Shown piece after piece: positions 34,165-43,836 of a DNA stretch of 64,000 nucleotides; positions within the stretch are counted from its first letter, which is position 1; each line of letters starts with the position of its first letter. Under the pieces are notes generated by a model, which saw nothing but the letters and a program-made list of their open reading frames with translations, was not told the origin of the DNA and made no database searches. The DNA comes from an uncultured Anaerolineae bacterium (GTDB lineage: Bacteria > Chloroflexota > Anaerolineae > JACIWP01): contig CALIBQ010000044.1 of NCBI GenBank assembly GCA_938049385.1, forward strand, positions 1-64,000, in the 5' to 3' direction. The position numbers and the translations under genes were made by a program.

Positions 34165-35747
34165 TATGCTACCTCATGGGAAGCAGGGTCAGGGGCGGAA
34201 CGGCGCGCCAGCCTGGCGGCTGTAACGATCATGGCGATATAGAACCACTGATAGGTGAAGTGGAAGGAATCCGCCATGGTGAGGCGGGCCATGAGGGCCA
34301 GGAAGCCGGCCAGCAGGCCGAGGGACGCCATGCGCATGAAGCGGTCGCCCCGCCGGCGCCACAGCCGGATGGCCTCGATCCCCTCCAGGACTACGGCGAT
34401 GACCAGCCATACGAAGGCCAGCAGGCCGGGGATGCCCGTCTCGGTCAGGAAGCGCAGGATGATACTGCCGCTCATCACAGGAAAAGCATCTGGATAGGCA
34501 TCGGTGATGGCCTTCCCCCAATCCGGCATGTAATCGTAGAAGAAAAAGCCGTAGTTGCCGTAGCCGACGCCCCAGGGGCGGTCCAGGAACATGGCCCAGG
34601 AGGCGGCGATGGCGGTGGTGCGGTGGATGTTGCCGAAATTTTCCTCCTGGAAGGGAGAGATGAAGCGGTCACTGACCGCCTGGAGCAGGGAGGCCTGCTC
34701 CGTCACGGGCATCTGCGACAGGATGAGGCTGATGATCACAATGACAACGGCGACGCCGGCCAGGGCAGTGCCGGCGCGCGCCAGAAAACGCGGGGCGAAG
34801 ACCAGCACGACCATGCCGCCCACCAGTACCGCCAGGTAGGCACTGCGGGCGAAGGTCAGCAGGAGCGCCAGGCCGGCGGCCCCCAGCGCCGCCCACAACA
34901 GCCACTGCCAGCGGCGGTCGCGCACCGCGCGGCCGGCCAGCAGGGCGAAGATCAGCGGGATGGCCCCGCTCAGGAAATCGCCGAACCACACCGGCTCCGA
35001 GGCGACGGACCAGATGCGCAGGAAGCGTCCGCCGGCCAGCGGGATGGCCCACTGCCGCGAGGCCCCGAACGATGCGCTTTGCGGAAACGGGTCTACCCCC
35101 GGCCAGCCCAGCGGGTAGGCGATGAACTGGTAGATGCCGTACAGCGACACCGCCAGGGTGGAAAGGATGAGGACGACAACGGCGCGCCGGAACAGCCGGC
35201 GGTCCTGCACGGTCAGCACTACCACCGCATACGTGACGACCATGAGCAGGAACTGCGCGATCTGCTTGGCACTGCGGATGTAGCGCACCTCGCCGCGATA
35301 TTCCCCGGGCGGCACCTGGGCGGAGAGGAAGAACGATGCCGCGATGGCCAGCGTCAGCAGGAGGACGGCGGTATGCACCCGCGAACGCGGCCACCACAGC
35401 GGGCGTGCCCGGCGCAGTGCGCGGCAGAGCAGGAGCAGAGCTGTGAAGGCCAGGGCGGCGTAATTGGCCTGGAGGCTGAAGCCCATCTCGAGGAGGGAGA
35501 AGCGCGTCGCCGGCATCAGGAAGACGAAGGCCAGGAAAGCCCATTCGACAGGGCTTCGGCTCCGCAGGGAAAGCCATATGCCGGCGGCCAGCACTGCCAG
35601 CCCCAGCAGGCCAAGGGCCAGGGCCAATTGGGGCACGGGGAGCAAGGCCAGCGCCAGCGCCGCGACCAGCGCGCCGGCCATCAGCATCGCCTGCCAGAGC
35701 GGAGGATGTTCTGCCAGCCAGGAACGTGCGCTCTCCATCAGGGTCAT
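34164..35747 (-). CDS. O-antigen ligase/polymerase-like membrane protein (Wzy/WaaL type)
   Basis: 527 residues with about 12 hydrophobic helices and a large outer loop between about residues 330 and 440 (MFLDRPWGVGYGNYGFFFYDY), the O-antigen ligase/Wzy_C pattern. Such proteins polymerise lipid-linked repeat units or transfer them to an acceptor outside the membrane. The GxGxGN-like stretch GVGYGNYG matches the H/G-rich loop of the family. It overlaps both neighbours: ATGA with the flippase and TAATG with the GT4 gene. Whether it acts as polymerase or ligase cannot be told from sequence. Confidence 0.88.
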   Translation of the reverse strand: MTLMESARSWLAEHPPLWQAMLMAGALVAALALALLPVPQLALALGLLGLAVLAAGIWLSLRSRSPVEWAFLAFVFLMPATRFSLLEMGFSLQANYAALAFTALLLLCRALRRARPLWWPRSRVHTAVLLLTLAIAASFFLSAQVPPGEYRGEVRYIRSAKQIAQFLLMVVTYAVVVLTVQDRRLFRRAVVVLILSTLAVSLYGIYQFIAYPLGWPGVDPFPQSASFGASRQWAIPLAGGRFLRIWSVASEPVWFGDFLSGAIPLIFALLAGRAVRDRRWQWLLWAALGAAGLALLLTFARSAYLAVLVGGMVVLVFAPRFLARAGTALAGVAVVIVIISLILSQMPVTEQASLLQAVSDRFISPFQEENFGNIHRTTAIAASWAMFLDRPWGVGYGNYGFFFYDYMPDWGKAITDAYPDAFPVMSGSIILRFLTETGIPGLLAFVWLVIAVVLEGIEAIRLWRRRGDRFMRMASLGLLAGFLALMARLTMADSFHFTYQWFYIAMIVTAARLARRSAPDPASHEVA

Positions 35748-37234
35748 CGCGACCCTCCTGTGCCGGCGCCACTGCTGGGGCGCAGGGCGGCCCGCGGCCG
35801 GAGCAGTGCGGCGAACTGGCGCAGTTCACTGGCTTCCACCAGGCCCAGCGGCCGCAGCGTGGCGAGGTACAGAAGGCCGGCGGCGGCCAGTCGGAGCAGT
35901 ACCGACCCAGCCGGCCATAATATGATGATGACAGCCGCCGGCAGGGCGCCGGCCGCCAGCCGTAGGAGCGGGCCGGCGAAATTATATGTCCCCAGGCCCC
36001 GGCTGACGTAATAATATCCCACGGCGAAGGCGACCACCTGCGCGGCAAGCATGGCGACAGCGGCACCGGTGGCGCCAGCGCGAGGGATGAGCCAGATGCC
36101 CAGGGCCAAGTGCGGCACCAGGGAAATGGCCAGGCTGATGGCCTCAAAATGCTGTTGCCCGAGCGCCGTCAGCAGGTACTTGAAGGTGTAATTAGGGAAC
36201 ATGAAGACCAGCGACCAGACCATCAGCGCCAGTGCCGGCGCCGCGCCGCGGTACTCAGCCCCGAAAAGCAGTACCACGATAGGTTCGCTCATCATGGAGG
36301 TGAGCACGGCGACCGGCACAGTCATGATGAGGAAGTACTTGAATATCTTCTGGTACAGGGCCAGCGCGCGCTGCCGCCCCTCGGCGTCGCGGGTCAGGTT
36401 GGAAAGCGCCGGCAGGAGGCCGGCCATGAGGCTGTCGGGCACGATGTTCATGCGGGAGATGAGCCGGTAAGGAGCGCCGTACAATCCCAACTCCAGCGCG
36501 GTTTGCAGAATCTGGAGCAGGAAGGTGTCGAGCTGGCCGTCCAGCGTGCGGAAGCCTGTGGAAAAAAGCAGGGGGAGCGACTCCCGGAAGAAGTAGCGCA
36601 GGCGCGGCCACTGCACCTGCCAGGCCGGCCGGGCGAACTTCCACCAGACGATGATACTGCAGAAGATGAGCTTGATGGTGAATGAAAGCACCTGGAACCA
36701 GAAAATGGACAGGAAGCCCCAGCGCAGGATCATGACCAGAATCACGCCGGCCAGGAACACGCCGCGCTCGATGAACACCGAGATTGCCAGATATTTGGTG
36801 TCCTCGAAGGCGGTGAAGACGCTGGCGAACAGGTTGGCCAGCACCTGAATGATGGACGCCAGGACACTGATGTAAACCGCTGTCACGACCCCGGCTTCGC
36901 GGGTGAAGAGCGGTAGGAGCAGGACGGAGAGAAGCGCCGCCAGGATGGTAAAGACCGCCTGAACCACCAGGGCATGGGTCAGGTTCTCGCCGGCGCGCGG
37001 GCGGTCGCGTGCCGTCTCGCGGATGAGGATACTGAAGGTTCCGCCGGTCGCCAGTGTACCGATGAAGAGGGAATAGGCCATGACGAAGGCGTAGCGGCCA
37101 AAGCCCTCGGCCCCCAGATAGCGGGTGATGAGCAGGACGGTGATGACGTTGGCAGCCAGGCCGATAAGGCGCGAGAGGAAGATATAGCCGGCGGTGGCAA
37201 CGGAACTGCGTCCGACAGGGGTCTCTTCTGCCAT
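35744..37234 (-). CDS. Polysaccharide flippase (Wzx-like, MOP superfamily)
   Basis: 496 residues from the ATG at 37234; a TTG at 37243 is an alternative. About 14 membrane helices are predicted and the opening SVATAGYIFLSRLIGLAANV is typical of the polysaccharide biosynthesis transport family. It should turn the lipid-linked repeat unit across the membrane before polymerisation. The start lies 15 bases after the upstream phosphodiesterase-like gene and its stop overlaps the ligase start, so it belongs to the same transcript. Confidence 0.92.
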   Translation of the reverse strand: MAEETPVGRSSVATAGYIFLSRLIGLAANVITVLLITRYLGAEGFGRYAFVMAYSLFIGTLATGGTFSILIRETARDRPRAGENLTHALVVQAVFTILAALLSVLLLPLFTREAGVVTAVYISVLASIIQVLANLFASVFTAFEDTKYLAISVFIERGVFLAGVILVMILRWGFLSIFWFQVLSFTIKLIFCSIIVWWKFARPAWQVQWPRLRYFFRESLPLLFSTGFRTLDGQLDTFLLQILQTALELGLYGAPYRLISRMNIVPDSLMAGLLPALSNLTRDAEGRQRALALYQKIFKYFLIMTVPVAVLTSMMSEPIVVLLFGAEYRGAAPALALMVWSLVFMFPNYTFKYLLTALGQQHFEAISLAISLVPHLALGIWLIPRAGATGAAVAMLAAQVVAFAVGYYYVSRGLGTYNFAGPLLRLAAGALPAAVIIILWPAGSVLLRLAAAGLLYLATLRPLGLVEASELRQFAALLRPRAALRPSSGAGTGGSR

Positions 37235-37249
37235 CTCTGCCAACTCTAA

Positions 37250-38959
37250 CTAATCCAGGTATCCCAGGCCGCGTAGGCGCTCTTCCAGGATAGCCCGTTC
37301 CTCTTCGTTGTAGAGGTCGCCGCCAGCCGGGGTCTCCCCGCTCTCGATGGCATCGAAGTAGCGCACTGTCGGCAGGGCCTCGAACAGCTCCGCCAGCACT
37401 CGCCCGTCCAGGCCGCGCGGCACGGCACAGCCGGCCAGGTGCAGGATGGTCGGCGCCATGTCTATGATTTCCGCGCCTTCGAGTGCACGGCCGGCGGCGA
37501 TGCCAGGCCCCTCCACGAACAGCATACCATAGAGCCGGTGCGTGCCGTTGGGCAGGTATTCCCGCAGGAGCTCCTGGCGTGACATGGTGTAGATGCTGAC
37601 CGGGCCGGGGCTGGTGTGGCTGGGCCGCACTCGGTAATAGGGGTCCTGCCGGGGGATGAGGATGATATCGGGCGCCCGCTCCAGCTCCGTGCCGTGGTAT
37701 ATCTCTTCCCGCAGGCCGGCATATTCGATGACCGCTTCGCCGGTGAGAGGGTCCTTCCATTCGTGCAGGCGCTCCAGGATCTGTCGGCGCAGTTTCTCAT
37801 ACTCGGCGCCGGGCTGGACAGTGCCCTGCGGCTCACGGCCGGCGAGGTTGATCCAGATGCTCTCCTGATACTCGTCCGCGTAGGCGAGGGTGTGCTCCCA
37901 ATCAATGAAGAAGAAAGCGGCTGGGTAGCGGATGCGCTGGTACCAGCGCGGCGCCAGGCGCTCCAACGCGGTCTTGAGCCGCTGGGGCACCATCTGGCGC
38001 AGGCGTTCCCAGGCCGTGCGCCACACCAGCCGGCCCAGGCCGGCCGCGCTCTGGGGTGCGGCCGGCTGGCGTCGGAACCTCAACCAGCCCTGCTCCGCCA
38101 GCCAGTTGTTCAGGTAGATGACCTTGTCGCTGGTAGGGCCGAAGCCGTGATCCGACATGACGATGAGCACGTCCTCAGGGGAAAGGCGCCGGCGCACCTC
38201 CGCGACGAATTCATCCAGCCGCTGATAGACGCGCAGGATGCGGTCGCCGTATCGGCCGGCGCCGGCGGGGTCGTACTGCGGATGGGCCGGCTCCATGAAC
38301 TTCCAGAAATGGTGCTGGACGCTGTCCGTGGCGCGGAAGTTCACGGCGAAGACGTCCCATTCCCCGTGTTCCAGGAGATAACGCGTCGCGGCGATCTGGC
38401 TCTCCATGTGGCGCTCGATCTTGTCCCACAGCGCGTCATAGCGGTAGGTGCGTGCCTCTTCCTCCAGCGTTGGCTCGATGATGTATTCCCCCAGCCGGCG
38501 GAGCAGTTCCTCCTTCAGTTCCGGCGGGTAGGTGTAGGCGCTGTCCTCGCCCGGCGTGTCCATGCCGGAGACTATGAAGCCGTCCAGCGGCTCGGGCGGA
38601 TAGGTCATCACCAGGTTGACTATGCCGGCCCGGCGCCCCTGCTCGTTCAGCATGCGCCAGAGGGGCTTGCCGCGCCGGTCCGCCCCGCACACCAAGCGCG
38701 ATTCGTAGGTGCCGGAGATGTGCTCTTTGAAGTAGTAGATGCCGTGCCGGCCGGGGTTGTTGCCAGTGACGAAGCTGGCCCAGGCCGGCGCGCTCACCGG
38801 CGGGATGGTGGACTTCATACGGCCGTACGCGCCGCGTTCCAGCATGCCGGCCAGCGCCGGCAGTCTGCCCTCGCGCGCCCAGCGGACGGCCAGCTCAAAC
38901 ACCGCACCGTCCCATCCGAGCACCACTACCTTCCGTTTGGTCAGCTCGCCGTCTGCCAT
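37250..38959 (-). CDS. Alkaline phosphatase superfamily enzyme, type I phosphodiesterase-like (second of a pair)
   Basis: 569 residues from the ATG at 38959, five bases after the upstream stop. It has the nucleotide pyrophosphatase/phosphodiesterase core: metal Asp17 (VVLGWDGA), probable nucleophile Ser56 in IPPVSAPAWASFVTG followed by NPGRHGIYYF, ATDSVQHHFW (Asp/His), VMSDHGFGP (Asp-His), and a late His in PSHTSPGP. There is no signal peptide or membrane helix, so it should act in the cytoplasm. It resembles its neighbour at 38965-40686 over the whole length. The substrate is unknown. Inside a Wzx/Wzy locus it may act on a nucleotide-linked or polyprenyl-linked intermediate (inference). Confidence 0.87.
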   Translation of the reverse strand: MADGELTKRKVVVLGWDGAVFELAVRWAREGRLPALAGMLERGAYGRMKSTIPPVSAPAWASFVTGNNPGRHGIYYFKEHISGTYESRLVCGADRRGKPLWRMLNEQGRRAGIVNLVMTYPPEPLDGFIVSGMDTPGEDSAYTYPPELKEELLRRLGEYIIEPTLEEEARTYRYDALWDKIERHMESQIAATRYLLEHGEWDVFAVNFRATDSVQHHFWKFMEPAHPQYDPAGAGRYGDRILRVYQRLDEFVAEVRRRLSPEDVLIVMSDHGFGPTSDKVIYLNNWLAEQGWLRFRRQPAAPQSAAGLGRLVWRTAWERLRQMVPQRLKTALERLAPRWYQRIRYPAAFFFIDWEHTLAYADEYQESIWINLAGREPQGTVQPGAEYEKLRRQILERLHEWKDPLTGEAVIEYAGLREEIYHGTELERAPDIILIPRQDPYYRVRPSHTSPGPVSIYTMSRQELLREYLPNGTHRLYGMLFVEGPGIAAGRALEGAEIIDMAPTILHLAGCAVPRGLDGRVLAELFEALPTVRYFDAIESGETPAGGDLYNEEERAILEERLRGLGYLD

Positions 38960-38964
38960 GTCCG

Positions 38965-40686
38965 TTATCCCAGGTACCCCAGGCCGGCCAGTTTTTCCCG
39001 CACCAGCTCCTCTTCTTCCTCGCTGTAGCCCAGGCGCTCGGCGGGACCGCCGGCACCCCAATCGCGGTACTGCACTTCTCCCGGCCGCTCCAGCGCTTCC
39101 ACCAGCACGCGCCCGTCCATGTGGGATGGCACGGGCAGTCCCATCAGGTGCAGGATAGTGGGGGCGATGTCCATGATGGAGGCGTTATGCAGTTGGACGC
39201 CGGCCTTGATGTTGGGGCCGGCCAGCAGGATGATGCCTTCCGAGCGGTGCAGGCCGGGGGGCAGGAAATCCTCCAGCAGTTCCTCGCGGGAGAGGGTCTG
39301 CACGGGGTCCGGCCGGCGGGCGGTATGGCTCAGGCGCGTGCGGTAGTACGGCTCCTCGCGAAGCTGAACGAAAATATCCGGCGCCTGTTCCGCGTAAGGG
39401 CCGTGATACAGCTCCTCGCGGAGATAGACGCGCTCCACGATGTGTTCGCCCGTCTCGGGGTCAATCAGCGATTCACTCAACCGGCGGGCGATTTCTCGCC
39501 GTAGGCGCTCATATTCCTCGCCGGGCGAGACGATGCCCTGCGGCTCGCGCCCGCGCAGGTTGACCCAGATAGCCTCGCGGAATTCGTCGGAATAGGCCTG
39601 CGTGTGGGCCCAGTCAATGGCGAAGTAGGACGCTGGCGAGCGGGCGCGGTCGTACAGGGTAGGGAAGAGCCGGCGGATCGTGTCCTTGGTGCGCTTGCCC
39701 AGCCACTTGCGCAGGTAGTGCCAGATGCTCTTCCACAGGAAGCCCATCAGGCCGGCGCGCAGGCGGCCGGCGAGGGAGCGAGAGCGTTCGCCGACGAAGG
39801 TCAGCCAGCCCTGCTGGGCCAGCCAGCGGTTAAAGTAGACGGCTTTGGCGCTGGCCGGGCCGGCGCCGTGGTCGGAGACGAGGATGAGCGCCGCCTCGGC
39901 ATCGAGGCGCCGGCGGAGCACGCCGATCCACTCGTCCAGCCGCTGGTAGACGCGCAGGATGCAGTCCCCGTAGCGGCCGGCGCTCTGCGGGTCGTACAGC
40001 GGGTGCGCCGGGTCCAGGAAGTGCCAGAAATGGTGCTGGATGTTGTCTGTGGCGCGGAAATTGACCACGAACAGGTTCCAGGGCTTGGTGGCCATCAGGT
40101 ATTCCACCGCTTTGAAGCGCTGTTCCATAGCATGCATGATGGCCTGGAAGGCGGCATCATAGCGCCCGCGGCGGGTGTGCTCCACCAGTCCCGGCTCGAT
40201 GATATATTCCCCGATGGCGGATTCCAGCTCTTTCGCCAGTTCCGGGGGGTAGGTATACTGACTGCCTGTGCCCGGGGCGTCCACGCCGGCGATGACGATG
40301 CCGTTGACGCGTTCCGGCGGAAAGGTCATGGCCACGTTGACGGCAATGCTGGATTTGCCGGCGTCGCTCAGGATGCGCCAGATGGTAGGCGCTTTCACGT
40401 CGGCACCGCTGACCAGCCGCGCCTGATAGCTGTTCGGGACATGTTCCTGGAAGTGATAAATGCCGTGCTTGCCCGGGTTCACACCGGTCATGAAAGAGAC
40501 CCATGCCGGCGCGCTGATGGGCGGTATCGTGGATGCCAGCGGACCGTGGGCGCCCTCTGTCAGCAGTTGGGCCAGGTGGGGCAGTTTCCCCTGGCGCACC
40601 CACGGCGTGATCAGGTCCCAGGTCGCGCCGTCCAGTCCGACGACCATGACGCGCCGGACGGCCGGCGGCGGTACATCTGTCATCAT
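38965..40686 (-). CDS. Alkaline phosphatase superfamily enzyme, type I phosphodiesterase-like (first of a pair)
   Basis: 573 residues from the ATG at 40686, with GAGGG upstream; the next codon is also ATG. The core motifs match the neighbouring paralogue: Asp19 (MVVGLDGATWD), probable nucleophile Ser58 (IPPISAPAWVSFMTG) with NPGKHGIYHF, ATDNIQHHFW, LVSDHGAGP and LSHTARRPDP. No export signal is seen. The pair probably arose by tandem duplication, and both copies keep every metal ligand. Serine in place of the usual threonine nucleophile is acceptable in the superfamily. It lies 8 bases downstream of the DUF2142-like gene. Confidence 0.87.
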   Translation of the reverse strand: MMTDVPPPAVRRVMVVGLDGATWDLITPWVRQGKLPHLAQLLTEGAHGPLASTIPPISAPAWVSFMTGVNPGKHGIYHFQEHVPNSYQARLVSGADVKAPTIWRILSDAGKSSIAVNVAMTFPPERVNGIVIAGVDAPGTGSQYTYPPELAKELESAIGEYIIEPGLVEHTRRGRYDAAFQAIMHAMEQRFKAVEYLMATKPWNLFVVNFRATDNIQHHFWHFLDPAHPLYDPQSAGRYGDCILRVYQRLDEWIGVLRRRLDAEAALILVSDHGAGPASAKAVYFNRWLAQQGWLTFVGERSRSLAGRLRAGLMGFLWKSIWHYLRKWLGKRTKDTIRRLFPTLYDRARSPASYFAIDWAHTQAYSDEFREAIWVNLRGREPQGIVSPGEEYERLRREIARRLSESLIDPETGEHIVERVYLREELYHGPYAEQAPDIFVQLREEPYYRTRLSHTARRPDPVQTLSREELLEDFLPPGLHRSEGIILLAGPNIKAGVQLHNASIMDIAPTILHLMGLPVPSHMDGRVLVEALERPGEVQYRDWGAGGPAERLGYSEEEEELVREKLAGLGYLG

Positions 40687-40694
40687 GCGATCCC

Positions 40695-42527
40695 TCAGAG
40701 ATTCAGCCCGATGTGATAATAGTGTGGTACAAGATAGCCCCAAAAGGCGATCTGGTCAAATATGAAGAGCAGGATGACGAGCGCTCCTGACCAGATGCGG
40801 CGCGGCAGGCGAACCGGCGCCAGTTCCAGCCAGCCGGCGGCCAGCAGGGCGCAGAGCGGCAGGAGAGCAGGGAAGAGGTAGCGCCCCTGGGGCTGCCAGC
40901 CACTGCCAATCATGGGCAGGAAAGTCTGCAGAAGGATCAAGCCGGCCGCGATACCCATCCCCGCCCAGCCGGCCCCCAACCGCCGACGGCGCACAGCCCG
41001 CATCAGCCCGACGCCAGCGGCCAGACAGACACCGGCCGGCAGGAGGTACCACTGCGGCGTGAGGGGCAGGGTGAGCCAGCCGAAATTGGCCCAGAAGCCG
41101 GCGAAGGTCAGCATCCCATAGAGGATATAGCGCCGCAGGGAGGGCCAGGAGTAGCTGGCCGGCTCCAGCAGATGCGGCACCTGTCCTGGCGAGACGCGGA
41201 GAAAGCGTGCCCACCATCCTTGGCTCCAGTGCGCTCCCTCTTCCAGCCCGGGATTTTGGAGGAGCTGGCGGCGGGTCGGGTCGCCGGCGCGCCAGAGGGC
41301 GATGTCATCGGCCAGCAGGGGGACGGGGCCGGCATTGGCGATCACCACGGCCAGTCTGCTTGCTCTCTCTGAGACGACGCGGCAGGCCTGCACGTACTGC
41401 CAGCCGGCGCCGTTGGGGCGAAATCCCTGCCGCGTGCTGGATTCCCCGTCGGTGATGACCAAATAGCCCTGCGCCGGCGCGCCTTCTGCCATCACCCAGA
41501 CCCCTAGGCACAGCTCGCTCCCGCGCAACTGCTGAGCCTTATTGAATGACAGTTCCTGGAGCGCGCGAGTTGGTTCTCCGTTCACCGCCGGCGCCAGGTA
41601 CAGGGCATATTGGCCGGCATGGGAGGCACTGCTGATGCGTTCCGCCGGCTGGTAGCTGATGGGGGTCACCCAATCCGATGCGCCGGCCAGGTGCCAGCTC
41701 CAGGCGATGCTCAGCGCCGAGGCGAATGCCAGGCCAGCGGCTGGCCACCAGGCCCGGTGGGCGCCCAACCAGGCGCACAGTTCCCTTCGGTACGCGATCA
41801 CAAGCGTGAGGCACACGGCCGGCCATAGGAACAGCGTCGTTTTCTTTGTGAATGCCGATGCCAGCAGGAACAGCCCCAGCAGTCCTATGTTCTGCGGGTT
41901 CCAACCCCGGCGGATAGAGCGCAGGAGCCACCACAGCGCCGCAGATGAGACGAACATGCCGGCGATGTCGTTGTTGGCCGAACCGCCGATGAAAGCCGGC
42001 ATGGGCATGAGGAGAGCCGCCGCCAGGGCCAGGCGCCACAGGGTGATATCGCGCGTCAGTTCACCAAGCCCCTGCCAGATGAAGATCATGGTCAGGGCGT
42101 ACAGCAGGACGGACCACAGGCGCATGAGCTGTAGCCCTTGGATGGGGTCAGCCGGCATCCAACGCAGGAGGAGCGCCGGCGGGAGGTAGTAGAGTGCTGG
42201 CTCGTCCTCGCGCTGGCTGATGAGGTAGGGGTCTTGGGAGAAGCGCGCCGGCAGGGGATTGGGTGTGGGCTTGCCCAACCGCTCCCAGAAGCGTTCATCC
42301 ACCAGGGAAGCGATGATATCGGACTGCAAGTCCGCTCGCGCCGGCGCCGATGGCTCCCGCAGTCCGTAATCTGCCAGAATACGGGCGTACTCGTAATGGC
42401 CAGGTTCATCCGGCGCCTGCCAGGGCGGAACGGCCAGCAGGCCGAAGCCTGCGGCGCGGATGCCGGCCAGCAGGAAAATCAGTGCCAGCTCCCAGAGGGG
42501 TCTGGAGAAAAATGAACGGCGGTGCAC
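40695..42527 (-). CDS. DUF2142-like polytopic membrane protein, possible GT-C glycosyltransferase
   Basis: 610 residues from a GTG. The first helix is followed by PPWQAPDEPGHYEYAR, the acidic loop seen in DUF2142 and related GT-C transferases that use polyprenyl-linked sugars. About eight helices follow, then an outer domain (about 295-440) that looks like a small beta-sandwich carbohydrate-binding domain (GSELCLGVWVMAEG ... VIANAGPVPLLADDIALW), then about four more helices. Insertion of such a domain between helices is notable. It is likely to transfer sugars on the outer face of the membrane (inference). Confidence 0.8.
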   Translation of the reverse strand: MHRRSFFSRPLWELALIFLLAGIRAAGFGLLAVPPWQAPDEPGHYEYARILADYGLREPSAPARADLQSDIIASLVDERFWERLGKPTPNPLPARFSQDPYLISQREDEPALYYLPPALLLRWMPADPIQGLQLMRLWSVLLYALTMIFIWQGLGELTRDITLWRLALAAALLMPMPAFIGGSANNDIAGMFVSSAALWWLLRSIRRGWNPQNIGLLGLFLLASAFTKKTTLFLWPAVCLTLVIAYRRELCAWLGAHRAWWPAAGLAFASALSIAWSWHLAGASDWVTPISYQPAERISSASHAGQYALYLAPAVNGEPTRALQELSFNKAQQLRGSELCLGVWVMAEGAPAQGYLVITDGESSTRQGFRPNGAGWQYVQACRVVSERASRLAVVIANAGPVPLLADDIALWRAGDPTRRQLLQNPGLEEGAHWSQGWWARFLRVSPGQVPHLLEPASYSWPSLRRYILYGMLTFAGFWANFGWLTLPLTPQWYLLPAGVCLAAGVGLMRAVRRRRLGAGWAGMGIAAGLILLQTFLPMIGSGWQPQGRYLFPALLPLCALLAAGWLELAPVRLPRRIWSGALVILLFIFDQIAFWGYLVPHYYHIGLNL

Positions 42528-42539
42528 CTTTATGTTCCG

Positions 42540-43739
42540 CTACAGCAAGCGGGTTTTCGCCGGCTGGTGCCGGGTCATGAATTCGGCGATGATGGAGGCG
42601 GCGATGGCAAGCACGGCGCCAGCCGTAATGGCAAGCACTGCGACTACGGACCAGTCACGGGATGCGCGTTTTTCCGGCGCCGCCGCCTTTCCGACCACTC
42701 GCACCAGGGGACCCTCCACCCGATTCTCGATCTCGATCTCGCTGACCTTGCGCTGAAGGGTCAGGTAATTCTCCTTGGCCAAGTTGCGTTCCTCTACCAG
42801 CCGATCCAGCTCCGAGGATAGCTGGGCCAGTTGTGCCTGGTCTGCGCTCAGGCGTTCCTCCAGAGCGGTAGCGGCGGCTTGCTGGGCCGTCAGTTCGGCA
42901 TCCAGCAGGGCGGCCAGGGCGCCGGCATCGTTCAGGTGTTCGGCAACGACCTCATGCGTCAGGATGCCGCGGGCGGCGATGGTGGGTGCGTCCAGCAACT
43001 GCCAGGACAGTTCCTCCAAGGAGGCGTTCTGCCGGCGGGCCTGCTCTAACTGTTCTTTCAGCAACTGCAGGTTGGCGATGGCCTGGCGGTGAGCGGCTAA
43101 CTGCCGGCTGCGCTCCGCCAGCTCCATGCCCAACGCCCCCAGCCATTCATAGCCCTCCAGCGATGGGGCGCCTTCGGAGGCGATACCCACACCGGTGCGG
43201 GCCTTGAACTCTTCCACGGCCTTCACTGCCTGCTGGTATTGTTCCTCCCAGCGCTTGAGTTCCTGGGCGAAGGGTTCCGCGAGGGCGGTGGCGCCGTAGA
43301 GCTGTTCAGCCTGATAGGCAAAGGCTTCCGCCCAAGCGTTGGCCAGGTCGGCGGCGTCCTGGGGCGTGAATGCAGTGACGTCGATATGGATGAGCGACTG
43401 TTTGCCGGCCCGCACGCTCATCTCCCCGATATTTTTGTGCGGGAAGCGGGTCTCCACCTGTGCGGCGACCTGGCTCCGGAACCAGGGGTCTTTGGCTAGG
43501 TCGAGAAAGATGCGCTGCCAGTTCACGTTGACTGGTATGTTGGGGGAGAGGCGGGAGTCGAAGCGCCACTGGTACTGGGGTCCGCCGGCGAAGAGGGTAG
43601 CAGTGGCCGTGTAGCTGGCCGGCCGCAGGAGATTGACGAGGAGGATGGCGCCGGCGGTCAGGATGAAAATCACGATCCCCAGACGAGCATGCCGTACCAG
43701 GATGCGCAGATATCGGGTCAGATCAAGTTCGTCTTCCAT
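42540..43739 (-). CDS. Wzz-like chain-length determinant protein
   Basis: 399 residues from the ATG at 43739; a GTG three codons earlier is an alternative. N-terminal helix (IVIFILTAGAILLVNLL, about 20-36), an extracytoplasmic domain with long coiled coil (about 160-340), and a C-terminal helix (VVAVLAITAGAVLAIAASII). This is the Wzz/polysaccharide co-polymerase layout that sets chain length. There is no C-terminal tyrosine kinase domain. It is the first gene of the polysaccharide locus, with a strong promoter 42 bases upstream. Confidence 0.9.
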   Translation of the reverse strand: MEDELDLTRYLRILVRHARLGIVIFILTAGAILLVNLLRPASYTATATLFAGGPQYQWRFDSRLSPNIPVNVNWQRIFLDLAKDPWFRSQVAAQVETRFPHKNIGEMSVRAGKQSLIHIDVTAFTPQDAADLANAWAEAFAYQAEQLYGATALAEPFAQELKRWEEQYQQAVKAVEEFKARTGVGIASEGAPSLEGYEWLGALGMELAERSRQLAAHRQAIANLQLLKEQLEQARRQNASLEELSWQLLDAPTIAARGILTHEVVAEHLNDAGALAALLDAELTAQQAAATALEERLSADQAQLAQLSSELDRLVEERNLAKENYLTLQRKVSEIEIENRVEGPLVRVVGKAAAPEKRASRDWSVVAVLAITAGAVLAIAASIIAEFMTRHQPAKTRLL

Positions 43740-43780
43740 TGCATTCACCCATGTGTCGGGGTAGATGACTTGACGCAGGT

Positions 43781-43809
43781 AGTGTAAACGAAAGGGGGCG
43801 TTTTGTCAA
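43781..43809 (-). promoter_or_regulatory. Promoter of the polysaccharide locus
   Basis: On the minus strand: TTGACA (43809-43804), a 17-base spacer, TACACT (43786-43781). Transcription would start near 43774, 35 bases before the Wzz start. The genes from 43739 down to 30740 are tightly spaced, so one transcript may cover them all. Confidence 0.75.
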
Positions 43810-43836
43810 TGAGAGTTGGTCTGTTGGAGCAAACGC

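Noticed and set aside
34149-40716. Large plus-strand frames at 34149-36011, 37616-39028 and 39604-40716
   Set aside because: All antisense to well-supported polysaccharide-locus genes with family motifs and coupled starts.
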